From Klebsiella ornithinolytica NBRC 105727 = ATCC 31898 (lineage in GTDB: Bacteria > Pseudomonadota > Gammaproteobacteria > Enterobacterales > Enterobacteriaceae): a DNA stretch of 64,000 bases. The stretch is taken from positions 124,001-188,000 of the forward strand of contig NZ_BCYR01000004.1 in NCBI RefSeq assembly GCF_001598295.1, written 5' to 3'. The notes beneath the pieces were generated by a model, which saw only the letters and a list, made by a program, of their open reading frames with translations, had not been told where the DNA came from and did not search any database. This document shows, in pieces, positions 29,494 through 40,362 of this stretch. The position numbers were made by a program, and so were the translations under genes. Numbering within the stretch: position 1 is the stretch's first letter; each line of letters starts with the position of its first letter.

Positions 29494-31276
29494 TTGCCGT
29501 CTCCTTCTTCTCGGCTGCTTCCGCTTCTGCGCCATATACGCGTTTCGCCGGCGGCAGAGTGGTGATTTTCACCTCGCCGTACTCCAGGCGTGTGGTGCCA
29601 TCTGCATCGCGGAAAGCCAGCGTATGTTTGAGGAAATTGACATCATCACGTTCGGTGCAGCCTTCATCCAGGCGCTGGTGCGCGCCGCGTGACTCTTTAC
29701 GTGCAATAGCGGAGTGCGCCATACATTCGGCAACGTTCAGGCCATGGCCCAGTTCGATGGTGTAGAGCAGGTCGGTGTTGAAGACGCTGGAGTTGTCGGT
29801 AATGCGCACGCGCTTAAAGCGCTCCTGCAACTCCGCCAGCTTATCGATGGTTTTCTGCATCAGTTCCGGCGTGCGATAGATACCGCAGCCTTCTTCCATC
29901 GACAGCCCCATTTCATCGCGAATTTTCGCCCAGTTCTCGTTACCTTCCTGATTAACGAGATCTTTCAGCCGTTTTTCTACATCGGCGGCCTGCGCGTCCA
30001 GCGCCGCAACGTTCATTTCACCGGCTTGTGCGGCGCGCTTCATCGCTTGTTCACCGGCGAGGCGGCCAAATACCACCAGCTCTGCCAGCGAGTTGGAGCC
30101 GAGGCGGTTGGCGCCATGCAGGCCGACGGAAGAACATTCGCCAACCGCGAACAGGCCTTTAATCCGCGTTTCACACTGCTGGTCGGTTTCAATGCCGCCC
30201 ATCGTGTAGTGGGCGGTCGGACGGACCGGAATCGGCTCTTTCACCGGGTCAACGCCGACATAGGCTTTGGCCAGCTCGCAGATAAACGGCAGGCGTTCAA
30301 GCAGCTTTTTCTCACCGAGATGCCGCAGGTCGAGATAGACCACGTCGCCGCGCGGCGTCGGGATGGTGTTACCTTTACGCCATTCGTGCCAGAAGGCCTG
30401 GGAGACTTTGTCGCGCGGACCGAGCTCCATATATTTGTTTTTAGGCTCACCCAGCGGCGTTTCCGGACCCATGCCGTAATCCTGCAGATAGCGGTAGCCA
30501 TTTTTGTTAACCAGAATACCGCCTTCACCGCGACAGCCTTCCGTCATCAGAATACCGGAGCCGGGCAGGCCGGTTGGGTGATACTGAACAAACTCCATAT
30601 CGCGCAGCGGTACGCCGTGGCTCAGCGCCATGCCCATCCCGTCGCCGGTAACGATGCCGCCGTTGGTGTTGTAGCGATAAACACGTCCCGCGCCGCCGGT
30701 CGCCATAACCACCGCATTTGCGCGGATTTGGACCAGCGAACCTTCCATCATATTCATCGCCACCAGGCCACGGGCCTGACCATCGTCGACCAGAATGTCG
30801 AGGACGAAGTGTTCATCGAAGCGTTGGATTTGGGGGAACTGGAGGGAGGTCTGGAACAGGGTATGCAGCATATGGAAGCCGGTCTTATCGGCGGCAAACC
30901 ACGTACGTTCGATTTTCATCCCCCCGAAGCGGCGCACGTTGACGCTACCGTCCGGACGGCGGCTCCATGGACATCCCCACTGCTCAAGCTGGGTCATTTC
31001 CGTGGGGCAGTGGTGGACAAAGTAATCGACGACATCCTGCTCGCAGAGCCAGTCGCCACCGGCGACGGTGTCGTGAAAATGGTACTCAAAGCTGTCATGA
31101 TCCTGTGCAACGGCAGCAGAACCTCCCTCGGCCGCAACGGTATGGCTGCGCATGGGATAGACTTTTGAAATCAGTGCGATTTTGGCATGTGGATTTGCCT
31201 GCGCCGCGGCAATAGCGGCGCGAAGACCAGCTCCGCCAGCGCCAATAACAGCAAGATCGGCTTGAAAAGTTTGCAC
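29486..31276 (-). CDS. frdA: FrdA, fumarate reductase flavoprotein subunit
   Basis: FrdA reduces fumarate to succinate in anaerobic respiration. The 596 residues have the FAD dinucleotide fold ([13 protein letters not shown]), the covalent-FAD histidine in [11 protein letters not shown] (about H45), and the active-site region around [22 protein letters not shown] use the GTG at 31276, with GGAGG six bases upstream; the start then equals E. coli MQTFQADLA. The tail is six residues shorter than E. coli. A candidate FNR site lies about 105 bp upstream. Confidence 0.98.
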   Translation of the reverse strand: MQTFQADLAVIGAGGAGLRAAIAAAQANPHAKIALISKVYPMRSHTVAAEGGSAAVAQDHDSFEYHFHDTVAGGDWLCEQDVVDYFVHHCPTEMTQLEQWGCPWSRRPDGSVNVRRFGGMKIERTWFAADKTGFHMLHTLFQTSLQFPQIQRFDEHFVLDILVDDGQARGLVAMNMMEGSLVQIRANAVVMATGGAGRVYRYNTNGGIVTGDGMGMALSHGVPLRDMEFVQYHPTGLPGSGILMTEGCRGEGGILVNKNGYRYLQDYGMGPETPLGEPKNKYMELGPRDKVSQAFWHEWRKGNTIPTPRGDVVYLDLRHLGEKKLLERLPFICELAKAYVGVDPVKEPIPVRPTAHYTMGGIETDQQCETRIKGLFAVGECSSVGLHGANRLGSNSLAELVVFGRLAGEQAMKRAAQAGEMNVAALDAQAADVEKRLKDLVNQEGNENWAKIRDEMGLSMEEGCGIYRTPELMQKTIDKLAELQERFKRVRITDNSSVFNTDLLYTIELGHGLNVAECMAHSAIARKESRGAHQRLDEGCTERDDVNFLKHTLAFRDADGTTRLEYGEVKITTLPPAKRVYGAEAEAAEKKETANG

Positions 31277-31378
31277 GACATTCCTCCAGTTTTTGTATAT
31301 TTCGCCGCCGGACTGGCGAAAAAGTATCACTGCTCCTTTATAGGTAAAGGAGTATAGCCGTAGGGTTGATGGGGAAAA

Positions 31379-31392
31379 TTGATGTGTTCGAT
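31379..31392. promoter_or_regulatory. Candidate FNR site of the frd promoter
   Basis: TTGAT-GTGT-TCGAT has one perfect FNR half-site. Read on the minus strand (AAATCGAACACATCAA) it resembles the known E. coli frdA FNR site, in which one half is also degenerate. It lies in the 276-bp divergent region between frdA and epmA. Confidence 0.55.
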
Positions 31393-31552
31393 TTTTTTGT
31401 CAATATGTGCGCCGGTTTATCAGTTCTGGTGATGAATTCTCTTCGGCAACACCTTTCCCGTCGGTCACAGGGGGGCCGGTTCGCACAAAATTTGTTTCAC
31501 CCGACGGTTACGAGTAGACTTCGTGCCCTTGTATGAAATCGGAGAAAGTAAC

Positions 31553-32530
31553 ATGAGCGAGACGGCAACCTGGCAGCCGAGCGCGTCCATTCCAAACCTG
31601 TTGAAACGCGCGGCGATAATGGCGGAAATTCGCCGTTTCTTTAGCGATCGCGGCGTGCTGGAGGTGGAGACGCCTTGCATGAGTCAGGCAACCGTGACGG
31701 ATATTCACATGTTTCCGTTCCAGACCCGTTTCGTCGGCCCTGGCTATTCGCAGGGGATGGATCTCTATCTGATGACCAGCCCGGAATACCATATGAAGCG
31801 CCTGCTGGCCGCGGGCTGTGGCCCGGTGTTCCAGCTGTGTCGTAGCTTCCGCAATGAAGAGATGGGGCGTCACCACAATCCGGAATTCACGATGCTGGAG
31901 TGGTATCGTCCGTGCTATGACATGTATCGGCTGATTAACGAAGTCGATGACTTGCTTCAGCAGGTGCTGGAGTGCCAGCCGGCGGAAAGCCTCTCGTATC
32001 AGCAGGCGTTCCTGCGTCATCTTGAGCTTGATCCGCTGTCGGCCGATAAGACGCAGCTGCGTGAAGCGGCGGCGAAGCTCGATCTGAGCAACATTGCCGA
32101 TACGGAAGAAGACCGGGATACCTTGCTGCAGCTGCTGTTTACCATGGGCGTCGAGCCGCATATTGGTAAAGATCGCCCGACCTTTGTCTATCACTTCCCG
32201 GCCAGTCAGGCGTCTCTGGCGCAAATCAGCACCGAAGATCACCGCGTGGCGGAGCGCTTTGAGGTCTATTACAAGGGTATTGAGCTGGCGAATGGTTTCC
32301 ACGAGCTGACCGACGCGCGTGAACAGCAGCAGCGTTTCGAGCAGGATAACCGCAAACGAGCGGCTCGCGGCCTGCCGCAGCAGCCTATCGATCGGAATCT
32401 GCTTGATGCGCTGGCCGCCGGACTGCCGGACTGTTCCGGCGTGGCGCTGGGGGTCGATCGCGTGGTGATGCTGGCGCTGGGCGCCGAAAGCATCGGCGAA
32501 GTGATTGCCTTTACCGTCGATCGCGCCTGA
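31553..32530 (+). CDS. epmA: EpmA, EF-P-(R)-beta-lysine ligase
   Basis: EpmA is a class II lysyl-tRNA synthetase-like enzyme without the anticodon-binding domain; it attaches beta-lysine to K34 of EF-P. The 325 residues match E. coli, with class II motif 2 in [20 protein letters not shown] and motif 3 in [15 protein letters not shown]. The ATG at 31553 follows GGAG. Together with epmB and efp in the same window it gives most of the EF-P modification system; epmC is not here. Confidence 0.97.
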   Translation: MSETATWQPSASIPNLLKRAAIMAEIRRFFSDRGVLEVETPCMSQATVTDIHMFPFQTRFVGPGYSQGMDLYLMTSPEYHMKRLLAAGCGPVFQLCRSFRNEEMGRHHNPEFTMLEWYRPCYDMYRLINEVDDLLQQVLECQPAESLSYQQAFLRHLELDPLSADKTQLREAAAKLDLSNIADTEEDRDTLLQLLFTMGVEPHIGKDRPTFVYHFPASQASLAQISTEDHRVAERFEVYYKGIELANGFHELTDAREQQQRFEQDNRKRAARGLPQQPIDRNLLDALAAGLPDCSGVALGVDRVVMLALGAESIGEVIAFTVDRA

Positions 32531-32540
32531 TTTGCCCGGC

Positions 32541-32572
32541 CGCTTCCCTTACCGAACGGGCTAAGGGAAGCG
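32541..32572. terminator. Stem-loop between convergent epmA and mscM
   Basis: CGCTTCCCTTA and TAAGGGAAGCG form an 11-pair stem with a short loop ten bases after the epmA stop. There is no clear T-run, so it may be a stability hairpin for either transcript. Confidence 0.55.
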
Positions 32573-32617
32573 TGGTGATGGGGGAACGGATATCGCGCCG
32601 TACCGGCGCGATGGGTC

Positions 32618-35600
32618 TTACAGACTCCCCGCCGTGCGGCTGGATTTCCCGGCCGACGTCAGCGCCCGACTGCTTTTTCTGCCATCAATGCTTTCCAGAC
32701 GCATCTGGAACGGCGGGAACGGCATATCGATACCGTGTTCGCGGTAGCCGGCCAGAATTAGCTGGTGGAGTTCGTGACGCAGCGGCATGCGATGCCCCAT
32801 TTCGGCGGCGTAGATACGCAGCTCGAAAATCTGAATCCCCTGCTGCAGGTCGACGAGGAACGCTTCCGGTGCCGGCGTATCGATTACCAGCGAACAGCGG
32901 TGGGCGGCGGCGATCAGGATCTGCGTGACCTCTTCGGTGTTGGCATCCGCCGGTGCCGGGATGGTTAACACCACGCGAGTGACCGAGTCAGAGAGCGACC
33001 AGTTGATAAACTGCTCGGTGATGAAGGCCTTGTTAGGCACGATAATCTCTTTACGGTCCCAGTCGCTGATGGTGGTTGCGCGGGTATTGATGCGGGTGAC
33101 GCTGCCGGTCAGATCGCGGATCGTGACCGTATCGCCAATACGTATCGGCTTTTCAAACAGGATGATCAGGCCGGAGATAAAGTTGGCGAAGATCTCCTGG
33201 AGACCAAAGCCCAGCCCCACGCCGAGGGCGGCGACCAGCCACTGCAGCTTGGCCCATTCAATCCCAATCATCGAGAAGCCCATCAGGCCGCCAATCAGCA
33301 TCAGCAGATATTTGGTGATGGTGGTGATGGCATACCCCGTCCCCGGGGTGAGATCGAGGTGCTGCAGAATCGCCAGCTCCAGCAGCGCCGGTAAGTTTCG
33401 CACCAGCTGGGTGGTGATAATCAGCACCAGAATGGCAATCAGCACGGCGCCGAGGGTAATCGGCTCCAGACTTTCAACGCCCTGCACCGTCGAGGTGACA
33501 TCCCACAACGAGATATTTTCGAGGAAGCCGAAGGCAGAGTGAATTTCTGACCACAGGACGATGACCGAGACCAGCGCGATCAGCATCAGCAGCGAACGGA
33601 CCAGGCGCAGGGACTGCGTACTGATCGCATCGAGATCGATTTCACTCACTTCGTTCTCTGCGGAACCCTCAGGACTGCTGGAGTGGGCGACGTCATCTTC
33701 CCCGCGAGCACGCTGAGCGAGAATTTCCGCCCGTCGATGTTTCGCGCGGTCGAAGGCCAGCCGGCGGCGCTGGATCAGCATCCAGCGGCGAATGATGTGG
33801 TAGACCACCAGCAGCAGGAACCAGATAGCAACGGAGGTTTCCAGCCTTGCCAGCAGCGCCTGGGCGGTGGCCAGATAGCCGATCGCCGCCGCCAGCATGG
33901 CGATTAACGGCGCGCCGAGCAGCAGGTTCCACAGCATGCGGTTAACCATATTATCGCCGTTCCCGGCTTTATCGAGATAAAGCGGGATCCCGGCGTGCTT
34001 CAGGCTCAGGGTGACCAGCGCCAGCGCCCCGCAAATCAGCAGGAAGCAGAGGCGGCCGAGCGAAGCGGAAAACTCCCGGTCGTTAAGATTATCAAACATG
34101 ATCAGCGCGATAATCAGCGGCACGATCAGGCCGATGCTCATCAGGTAGTAGCGCATGGCTTTGCTGACGCGACTGCGCGGCCAGCCGAAATGCGCGATAA
34201 ACAGGCCGTTCGGACGTGCAAAGGTGGCGCAAACCATCACCACCCACAGCAGCGGTACCGTGGCAGTGACGCTTTCGCCGATCGCCACCGCCAGCGGGAA
34301 GGGCCATGCCGATTGCAGACCGTAGCCCAGCGTCATCCACAGTACGGGGAGGGGAGAGGCCACCAGAATCGACCAGAACACCGTGCGCAGCGTGAGCCAG
34401 AAATGATCCTGCGTGACTTTGCCGACGCGGGCGCTGGAGCGTTCGAGGAAACGGGTAAAGTGGCGGCGCGAGCTGATGCTGAAGCCCACCAGGATCAGCG
34501 CGCCAAACAGCGGTAGCAGCGTCTCCTTGCTGGTTAACATCATGGCGCTGGCTTTGCCAAGCTGGCTGACGGTATCGAGAGAGACCAGGCGGCGCAGGTC
34601 GTGGACGATTTCCAGCGGCCACGAAAAACCGATCGGGCTGACGTCTGACGTCCAGAACAGATAGCGGTGCGTTGCTTCATTGATCTCTTTCAGCGCATCT
34701 TCCAGCTGACCGTTGGAGACTTTCAGCTTGGTCAGCTCCAGAATCAGCGTATCGCCGCCCTGGAGCAGCGAATTAAGCAACTCAGTCTGCGTGCGCAGCT
34801 GCGCTTCCAGAATGCGGCTTTGTTCGCTGGTGAGCGGCTCGCCGTCCGCCTGGCGAATCAGACGCAGCTGCGGCTGGCTGCTGAGCAGATCCTCATAATG
34901 CAGACGCTGCACCCGTAGCTGCGCCATCTCGGTATCCAGCTGCTGCGGCTTCGGCGTTTCCGGCAGACGGGCTACCTGGGCACGCAGGGCTTCGCCCAGC
35001 AGGTTGGAGGATCCCAGCCATTGCGACTGTTCGCGCAGGGTATTCAGCGCCTGGCGCACCTGCAGCGTCTGGTTGGCCGCCTGACGCTGCTGCGAGGCCA
35101 CCAGATCCATACGCTGGGCCTGCTGGTTCAGCGCCTGTGACAGCTCACGGTTGACTTTAAACTGGGCCACGAGCTCCGGCGGCAGGTTTTCACTGTTCTC
35201 TGCCAGCAGCTCGGTGCTTTCCAGCGCTTTCTCCGCTTCACGTTGACGCTGGCTGTTGAGCTGATTACGCAGCGCCTGCAGATAGCCGTCGAGCAGCTTG
35301 CCCTGTTTCTGCGCCAGATCGCCGCGCATCCGCGACAGCTCCTGACGATTGTTCGCCGAGAGCTGGGCCAGATCCAGTTCGTTCACCAGCGCTTTCAGGC
35401 GCGCAGATTCCGCCTGCAGACCAAGATTCTGTGCCTGCGCCAGCGGCGTATTGCTGGTTTGCGTGCCGACGCGGCGCTCAACTTCATTGAGCTGGCGACG
35501 CGCGTCGCTCTGCTGCTGCGGAAGCTGGTTAAGCGAGTCGGCGATATCGCGGGCGCGTTCCTGCTCCTGCTGGGCCTGGCGACTGGCTTCGAGCAGCTGA

Positions 35601-35944
35601 CTGCTGACCTGCAGGATTTCCTGGTTCAGCGCATCCGTGGAGAGGTTGGTTGCGACCTGGCGCGGCTCATCGGGCAGATTGCCGATCTGCGAACGCAGCG
35701 TCTGGAAAAGTTTGGGGAAATTATCGATAACCTGCTGGTACTGGCGCGCGCGCTCAAGGGAGGCGCTGCGTTCCTCGAGCGCGTTCAGTGCAGATTGTAA
35801 GGCTTCAACGGTACCAGGCTGAGCGGGTTTTGCCGCCTTCGCCTGTTCCAGTTCCTGAGCGATCTGTTTCGCATCGGGGGCTGTCGCTGCGTACGCCCCC
35901 AGACTGAGGCTCCAGGCCAGCAGGAAAATATATATCAGGCGCAC
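32618..35944 (-). CDS. mscM: MscM (YjeP), miniconductance mechanosensitive channel
   Basis: The 1108-residue protein is one longer than E. coli MscM. It has a signal peptide (about 1-19), a long periplasmic coiled-coil region rich in Gln, Leu and Arg (about 20-470), some eleven membrane helices, and a C-terminal MscS domain (QWLVAALGVGLGFGLQEIFANFISGLIILFE, the pore helix region) followed by the cytoplasmic cage. It opens under high membrane tension to protect from hypo-osmotic shock. It lies 24 bp after psd, the usual operon. Confidence 0.96.
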   Translation of the reverse strand: MRLIYIFLLAWSLSLGAYAATAPDAKQIAQELEQAKAAKPAQPGTVEALQSALNALEERSASLERARQYQQVIDNFPKLFQTLRSQIGNLPDEPRQVATNLSTDALNQEILQVSSQLLEASRQAQQEQERARDIADSLNQLPQQQSDARRQLNEVERRVGTQTSNTPLAQAQNLGLQAESARLKALVNELDLAQLSANNRQELSRMRGDLAQKQGKLLDGYLQALRNQLNSQRQREAEKALESTELLAENSENLPPELVAQFKVNRELSQALNQQAQRMDLVASQQRQAANQTLQVRQALNTLREQSQWLGSSNLLGEALRAQVARLPETPKPQQLDTEMAQLRVQRLHYEDLLSSQPQLRLIRQADGEPLTSEQSRILEAQLRTQTELLNSLLQGGDTLILELTKLKVSNGQLEDALKEINEATHRYLFWTSDVSPIGFSWPLEIVHDLRRLVSLDTVSQLGKASAMMLTSKETLLPLFGALILVGFSISSRRHFTRFLERSSARVGKVTQDHFWLTLRTVFWSILVASPLPVLWMTLGYGLQSAWPFPLAVAIGESVTATVPLLWVVMVCATFARPNGLFIAHFGWPRSRVSKAMRYYLMSIGLIVPLIIALIMFDNLNDREFSASLGRLCFLLICGALALVTLSLKHAGIPLYLDKAGNGDNMVNRMLWNLLLGAPLIAMLAAAIGYLATAQALLARLETSVAIWFLLLVVYHIIRRWMLIQRRRLAFDRAKHRRAEILAQRARGEDDVAHSSSPEGSAENEVSEIDLDAISTQSLRLVRSLLMLIALVSVIVLWSEIHSAFGFLENISLWDVTSTVQGVESLEPITLGAVLIAILVLIITTQLVRNLPALLELAILQHLDLTPGTGYAITTITKYLLMLIGGLMGFSMIGIEWAKLQWLVAALGVGLGFGLQEIFANFISGLIILFEKPIRIGDTVTIRDLTGSVTRINTRATTISDWDRKEIIVPNKAFITEQFINWSLSDSVTRVVLTIPAPADANTEEVTQILIAAAHRCSLVIDTPAPEAFLVDLQQGIQIFELRIYAAEMGHRMPLRHELHQLILAGYREHGIDMPFPPFQMRLESIDGRKSSRALTSAGKSSRTAGSL

Positions 35945-35968
35945 GGCATAACCCTTTTTTGTCAGGAA

Positions 35969-36895
35969 TTAACCTTCGTCTTGCGTCGCGTCGCTCAGTG
36001 GGCTGACGCCATCTGCGGTCGCGGACATCGTCTCTACGGCAGTCGCCAGCGGCTGGCCGAGTCGGGTGGCGGAGAGGCTTTGCAGCTGTTCAACCAGCTT
36101 TACTTTACCCGGAGCAAACAGGTTGATTACCGTAGAACCGAGCTTAAAGCGGCCCATCTCCTGGCCCTTCAGCAGCGCGACGGAACCTTCGCTGTCGCCC
36201 GCCGGCCAGGTCCAGCGTTTGATAACGCCTTCCCGTGGCGGGGTCACCGTACCGGACCAGACGGTTTCAATGCTGCCAACAATCGTGGCCCCCACCAGAA
36301 TTTGCACCATCGGGCCAAATTCAGTATCAAACAGGCAGATAACGCGCTCGTTACGGGCAAACAGATTCGGAACGTTCTGTGCGGTCAGGTGGTTAACGGA
36401 GAACAGATCCCCCGGGACGTAGATCATTTCACGCAGGATACCGTTGCACGGCATGTGTACACGGTGATAGTCACGCGGCGACAGGTAGGTGGTGGCGAAG
36501 GTGCCGTTGCGGAACAGATCGGCCATCTGGTAGTTCCCTGCCAGCAGCGCTTCCAGCGTGTAGTTGTGGCCTTTGGCCTGCAAAATTTTGTCGTCTTCGA
36601 TGGCGCCCAGCTGGCTGATTACGCCATCGGCAGGCATGACCAGCACGTTAGGGTCGGTATTCAGCGGACGGGCGTCTTCGCGCAGCGGGCGCACGAAGAA
36701 ATCGTTAAAGGTGCGGTAGCTGGCGGTATCAGGCTTTTGCGCCTCTTTCATATCGACCTTGTAGCATTTCACGAACAGATCGATGACCAGCTTTGTCAGC
36801 CAACCCGCTCGTTTGCTCGCACCCCAGCCTGCGAGGCGGGTGAGCCACAGTTTAGGCAGAATGTATTGCAGTGAAAGTTTAAGATCGTTTAACAA
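35969..36895 (-). CDS. psd: Psd, phosphatidylserine decarboxylase proenzyme
   Basis: Psd makes phosphatidylethanolamine on the inner membrane. The precursor cleaves itself within the LGST motif ([11 protein letters not shown], about residues 251-254), the serine becoming the pyruvoyl cofactor. The histidines in [14 protein letters not shown] are present. I choose the TTG at 36895, preceded by GGAGG at seven bases, because it aligns with the E. coli start (308 residues here). An upstream ATG at 36937 would give an extension unlike the family. The C-terminal tail is shorter than in E. coli. Confidence 0.95.
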   Translation of the reverse strand: MLNDLKLSLQYILPKLWLTRLAGWGASKRAGWLTKLVIDLFVKCYKVDMKEAQKPDTASYRTFNDFFVRPLREDARPLNTDPNVLVMPADGVISQLGAIEDDKILQAKGHNYTLEALLAGNYQMADLFRNGTFATTYLSPRDYHRVHMPCNGILREMIYVPGDLFSVNHLTAQNVPNLFARNERVICLFDTEFGPMVQILVGATIVGSIETVWSGTVTPPREGVIKRWTWPAGDSEGSVALLKGQEMGRFKLGSTVINLFAPGKVKLVEQLQSLSATRLGQPLATAVETMSATADGVSPLSDATQDEG

Positions 36896-36989
36896 GGTAG
36901 CCTCCAGGCCATGATTTGTCGTTCCTGACCCCGTCAACGTGCGGGGTCCTGAAAAAAGGGGACGATTCTAACGATGCTCAGCTTAAATG

Positions 36990-38051
36990 TCAGTCATCGG
37001 ATGATGAAAAGCTTTTACGCGTTTTTACCTGTACCTGAGTCATGCTTTCCAGAATGCGGTGATAGTTTGCAAAACGGCTCTCGGCGATGTGGCCATTTTC
37101 TACCGCTTCACGAATGGCGCAGCCCGGATCGGTATCGTGCTTGCAGTCGCGATATTTACAACGGCCTAAATAATCATGGAATTCGACAAAGCCGTGGGTA
37201 ATTTGTTCCGCCTCCAGGTGCCACAGACCGAATTCGCGAACGCCGGGGGAGTCAATGACATCGCCGCCGTGCGGGAAGTGATAGAGGCGCGCGGCGGTGG
37301 TGGTGTGCTGGCCAAGTCCCGAGTTGTCAGACACGTCATTGGTCAGGATCTGATCCTCATGCAGACCCAGCAGCGCATTCAGCAGGCTGGATTTCCCTAC
37401 CCCGGACTGCCCGGCAAAGATACTGATACGGTCAGTGAGCGCTTCCTCAAGCGGCTTGAGGCCATCCTGAGTACGGCTGGAAACCATCAGCACGCGATAG
37501 CCGATGCCGCGGTAGATATCCATCTGCTCGTTCACGAAGGCCATGCCGTCGGCATCCAGCAGATCGGTCTTATTGAGCACAATCAGCGGTTCAACGTCCA
37601 GCGTCTCGCAGGCGACCAGATAGCGGTCGATAATGTTCAGAGACAGTTCGGGCAGGATCGCGGAAACAATGACGATTTGATCGATATTGGCGGCGATGGG
37701 TTTGACGCCATCGTAAAAGTCTGGACGGGTCAGGACGGAGGTGCGGTCATGTACCGCTTCGACGATCCCTTTCACATTGACGCCGTCGGCGGCATCTTTA
37801 CCTGGTCTCCAGACGACGCGATCGCCGGTAACCAGCGAACGGATTGTGCGGCGAATGTTGCAGCGGTGAACGCTACCGTCGGCGGATTCGACATCGGCAT
37901 GCATGCCAAAGCGGCTGATGACGATCCCTTCAGAGGTTTCACCAAACAGGTTGTCATCGTAATCGGCCTTCTCCGAAGTCGTTTTCAGGCGGCGCTGGTG
38001 GTTGGCCTTCACGCGGCGCTGTTGGCCTTTGGAGAGTTTATTTTTACTCAA
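36990..38051 (-). CDS. rsgA: RsgA, small-subunit assembly GTPase
   Basis: RsgA helps late maturation of the 30S subunit and is stimulated by the ribosome. The 353 residues have an N-terminal OB domain, a circularly permuted GTPase (NKTD before the P-loop GQSGVGKSS at about 214-222) and a C-terminal zinc motif ([14 protein letters not shown], about 298-311). It precedes psd by about 95 bp and is divergent from orn, as in E. coli. Confidence 0.97.
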   Translation of the reverse strand: MSKNKLSKGQQRRVKANHQRRLKTTSEKADYDDNLFGETSEGIVISRFGMHADVESADGSVHRCNIRRTIRSLVTGDRVVWRPGKDAADGVNVKGIVEAVHDRTSVLTRPDFYDGVKPIAANIDQIVIVSAILPELSLNIIDRYLVACETLDVEPLIVLNKTDLLDADGMAFVNEQMDIYRGIGYRVLMVSSRTQDGLKPLEEALTDRISIFAGQSGVGKSSLLNALLGLHEDQILTNDVSDNSGLGQHTTTAARLYHFPHGGDVIDSPGVREFGLWHLEAEQITHGFVEFHDYLGRCKYRDCKHDTDPGCAIREAVENGHIAESRFANYHRILESMTQVQVKTRKSFSSSDD

Positions 38052-38211
38052 TCGGACTGGCTCCTGGTCGCCCTAAGTGGGCAAAACCTCTATGATACAC
38101 GCTATCTAAGATGAATATCGACCCGTCATCTTGCAAGATGCTGGTACGTTGCTTTGCCTGCATCCTGAAGCTTTACGGGCCAGAATTGTAAAATTATGGG
38201 TGGAAAATAGC

Positions 38212-38757
38212 ATGAGTGCAGATGAAAACAACCTGATTTGGATCGATCTCGAAATGACCGGGCTGGATCCTGAGCGCGATCGCATTATTGAAATCGCCAC
38301 TCTGGTGACCGATGCGCACCTGAATATTCTGGCGGAAGGGCCGACGATTGCGGTTCACCAGTCCGATGCGCAGCTGGCGCTGATGGATGAGTGGAACGTG
38401 CGCACCCATACCGGGAGCGGGCTGGTCGAACGCGTTAAGGCCAGCACCCTGGGCGATCGCGAAGCGGAACTGGCCACCCTCGAATTTCTTAAACAGTGGG
38501 TGCCGGCGGGCAAATCACCGATCTGCGGCAACAGCATTGGTCAGGATCGCCGTTTCCTGTTCAAATATATGCCTGAGCTGGAAGCTTATTTCCACTACCG
38601 CTACCTCGACGTCAGCACGCTGAAAGAGCTGGCGCGCCGCTGGAAGCCGGAAATCCTTGATGGTTTTAAAAAGCAGGGTACCCATCAGGCGATGGATGAT
38701 ATTCGCGAGTCGGTAGCGGAACTGGCTTACTATCGCGAGAACTTTATCAAGCTGTAA
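38212..38757 (+). CDS. orn: Orn, oligoribonuclease
   Basis: Orn is a DEDDh 3'-5' exonuclease that degrades dinucleotides, the last step of RNA decay, and pGpG from c-di-GMP. The 181 residues show the catalytic motifs [10 protein letters not shown] near the start, the aspartate in [13 protein letters not shown] and [10 protein letters not shown] near the end. The ATG at 38212 gives the E. coli length; upstream codons in the same frame lack family support. Confidence 0.97.
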   Translation: MSADENNLIWIDLEMTGLDPERDRIIEIATLVTDAHLNILAEGPTIAVHQSDAQLALMDEWNVRTHTGSGLVERVKASTLGDREAELATLEFLKQWVPAGKSPICGNSIGQDRRFLFKYMPELEAYFHYRYLDVSTLKELARRWKPEILDGFKKQGTHQAMDDIRESVAELAYYRENFIKL

Positions 38758-38763
38758 TGCCGG

Positions 38764-38787
38764 CGCCGGGGTCAGCTGGCCCCGGCG
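38764..38787. terminator. Stem-loop between convergent orn and the binding-protein gene
   Basis: CGCCGGGG and CCCCGGCG form an eight-pair GC stem with an eight-base loop directly after the orn stop. The T content after the stem is modest in both directions. Confidence 0.6.
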
Positions 38788-38795
38788 TTGCTATC

Positions 38796-39530
38796 TTATT
38801 TAAACCACTTCTGTTCCATCGCCTGGAAGTCAGGCGACGCCTTAACCACCTCCAGCGCGGCATTCATGGCATTGAGCAGCTCCGGATCGTCTTTACGTAG
38901 CGCAATGGCATATTGCTTGCCGTAATATTTCGGGTCGGTCGCTCGCTCATCCATCATGGCGTAGTCAGGATTCTCCTGCAGCCACGGGTCGAGGGTTGTC
39001 TGGTCGCCCATCACGGCATTCACGTTCCCCTCTTTCAGCGCGGCCAGAGCGCTGGCGTCATTGTCATACTCGATGACGTTGACCCCTTTTTGTTTATCGT
39101 GCAAATAACGCTGGTGGACGGTGCCTTTAACGACGCCGAGCTTCTTGCCCTTCAGATCGGCGAAGCGGTGGGCGGCCCCTTTTGTCGTCACCACCACGCC
39201 GGAGAGCGTTTGACGATAGGGCTGGGTAAAGGCAACCTGCTTTTCGCGCATGGGAATGACTTCAATACCGGCAATGATGGCATCGAATTTTTTAAAGCGC
39301 AGCGCGGGAATCAGCGTATTGAAGTCCTGAGGGGTAAATTTGCATTCGGCCTGCATCTGTTTGCACAGCGCTTTGGCCAGATCGATATCAAACCCCGAGG
39401 GCTGGTTTTTCGCATTCACGGTTTCAAAGGGCGGATTGGCCGTCGTGGTGCCGAAATGCAGCGTCGTCGCAGATGCTGTCCCTGCAGCAAGCAGCGTGGT
39501 CAGCAGCAGGACGGAAAGCGCTCTTGTCAT
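38796..39530 (-). CDS. Periplasmic amino-acid-binding protein (ArtI/ArtJ-like), orphan
   Basis: The 244-residue protein has a signal peptide ending at ASA and the SBP_bac_3 fold of amino acid ABC transporters: LHFGTTTANPPFETVNAKNQPSGFDIDLAKALC, DAIIAGIEVIPMREKQVAFTQPY and GVVKGTVHQRYL. It resembles arginine/basic amino acid binders ArtI and ArtJ. No permease or ATPase gene is nearby, so it must share another transporter or act as a sensor ligand. The ATG at 39530 has AGGGA seven bases upstream. It is not part of the E. coli order at this site. Confidence 0.82.
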   Translation of the reverse strand: MTRALSVLLLTTLLAAGTASATTLHFGTTTANPPFETVNAKNQPSGFDIDLAKALCKQMQAECKFTPQDFNTLIPALRFKKFDAIIAGIEVIPMREKQVAFTQPYRQTLSGVVVTTKGAAHRFADLKGKKLGVVKGTVHQRYLHDKQKGVNVIEYDNDASALAALKEGNVNAVMGDQTTLDPWLQENPDYAMMDERATDPKYYGKQYAIALRKDDPELLNAMNAALEVVKASPDFQAMEQKWFK

Positions 39531-39726
39531 CTGAATTTCCCTGTTTGTCATGGTTGTTGACCGTTAGCGGGTATCGCGACCCGGAAATCTGAGCGATTTT
39601 GCGCCTTTAGCACGGTTGGAAAAAGTTATTTTGCCTTGTCCGATGCTTATTTGTACAATTTGGCGGTGTGCCTGGCGATAAAATGTCCATTCAGACAAAA
39701 AACACAAAAAAGTGTTCGCAGGGGGG

Positions 39727-39754
39727 TTGCAGGTAAATCGAATTCTCGTATAAT
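39727..39754 (+). promoter_or_regulatory. Sigma-70 promoter of the tRNA-Gly cluster
   Basis: TTGCAG and a perfect TATAAT are 16 bases apart, followed by GCGCCTCCC, a stringent-type discriminator. The first tRNA begins 62 bases downstream. Confidence 0.8.
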
Positions 39755-39816
39755 GCGCCTCCCGTGACGAAGCAGAAATGCACATCACGGCGCCATAGAA
39801 ATATGGCAAGAAGTAC

Positions 39817-39892
<76 letters not shown>

Positions 39893-39915
39893 AAATTTGA
39901 AAGCACCATACCCAA

Positions 39916-39991
<76 letters not shown>

Positions 39992-40015
39992 AAATTTGAA
40001 AGTCACCATACCCAA

Positions 40016-40091
<76 letters not shown>

Positions 40092-40362
40092 AAATTTCTT
40101 CTCATCTCCGGTTTATCCACAGTGCAAAATCGCACCGGGGATGCTTTCCGCCGTCGCAAGAAAAATACTGTAAACAGAGTTATCCACAGGTTAAACGCTC
40201 GCCGCCTGACGTCGAAAAACTTCACTTCTTGAATGATATCTCTCTATCTATCTGATATTTAATAAATAAATTTCATTTCAAAGTGTTAATCCGATCACTT
40301 GACGAACGTCTGCGTGTTGAAACGCAATGTATTTTTGTTTTTATTCACAGCCTGTGAATGAA
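40092..40362. other. datA-like intergenic region with DnaA boxes
   Basis: No gene lies here. Two perfect DnaA boxes TTATCCACA are at 40113-40121 and 40180-40188; a further box TTATTCACA at 40341-40349 is followed by an inverted, weaker one (TGTGAATGA, 40353-40361). In E. coli the DnaA-titrating locus datA lies in the same interval between glyVXY and queG. An IHF site is expected; only a poor match (CAAAGTGTTAATC, about 40278-40290) is seen. Confidence 0.7.

Noticed and set aside
29714..31168. 484-codon open frame antisense to frdA
   Set aside because: It mirrors the codon bias of frdA on the other strand; the His/Gln/Val-rich translation lacks any domain.
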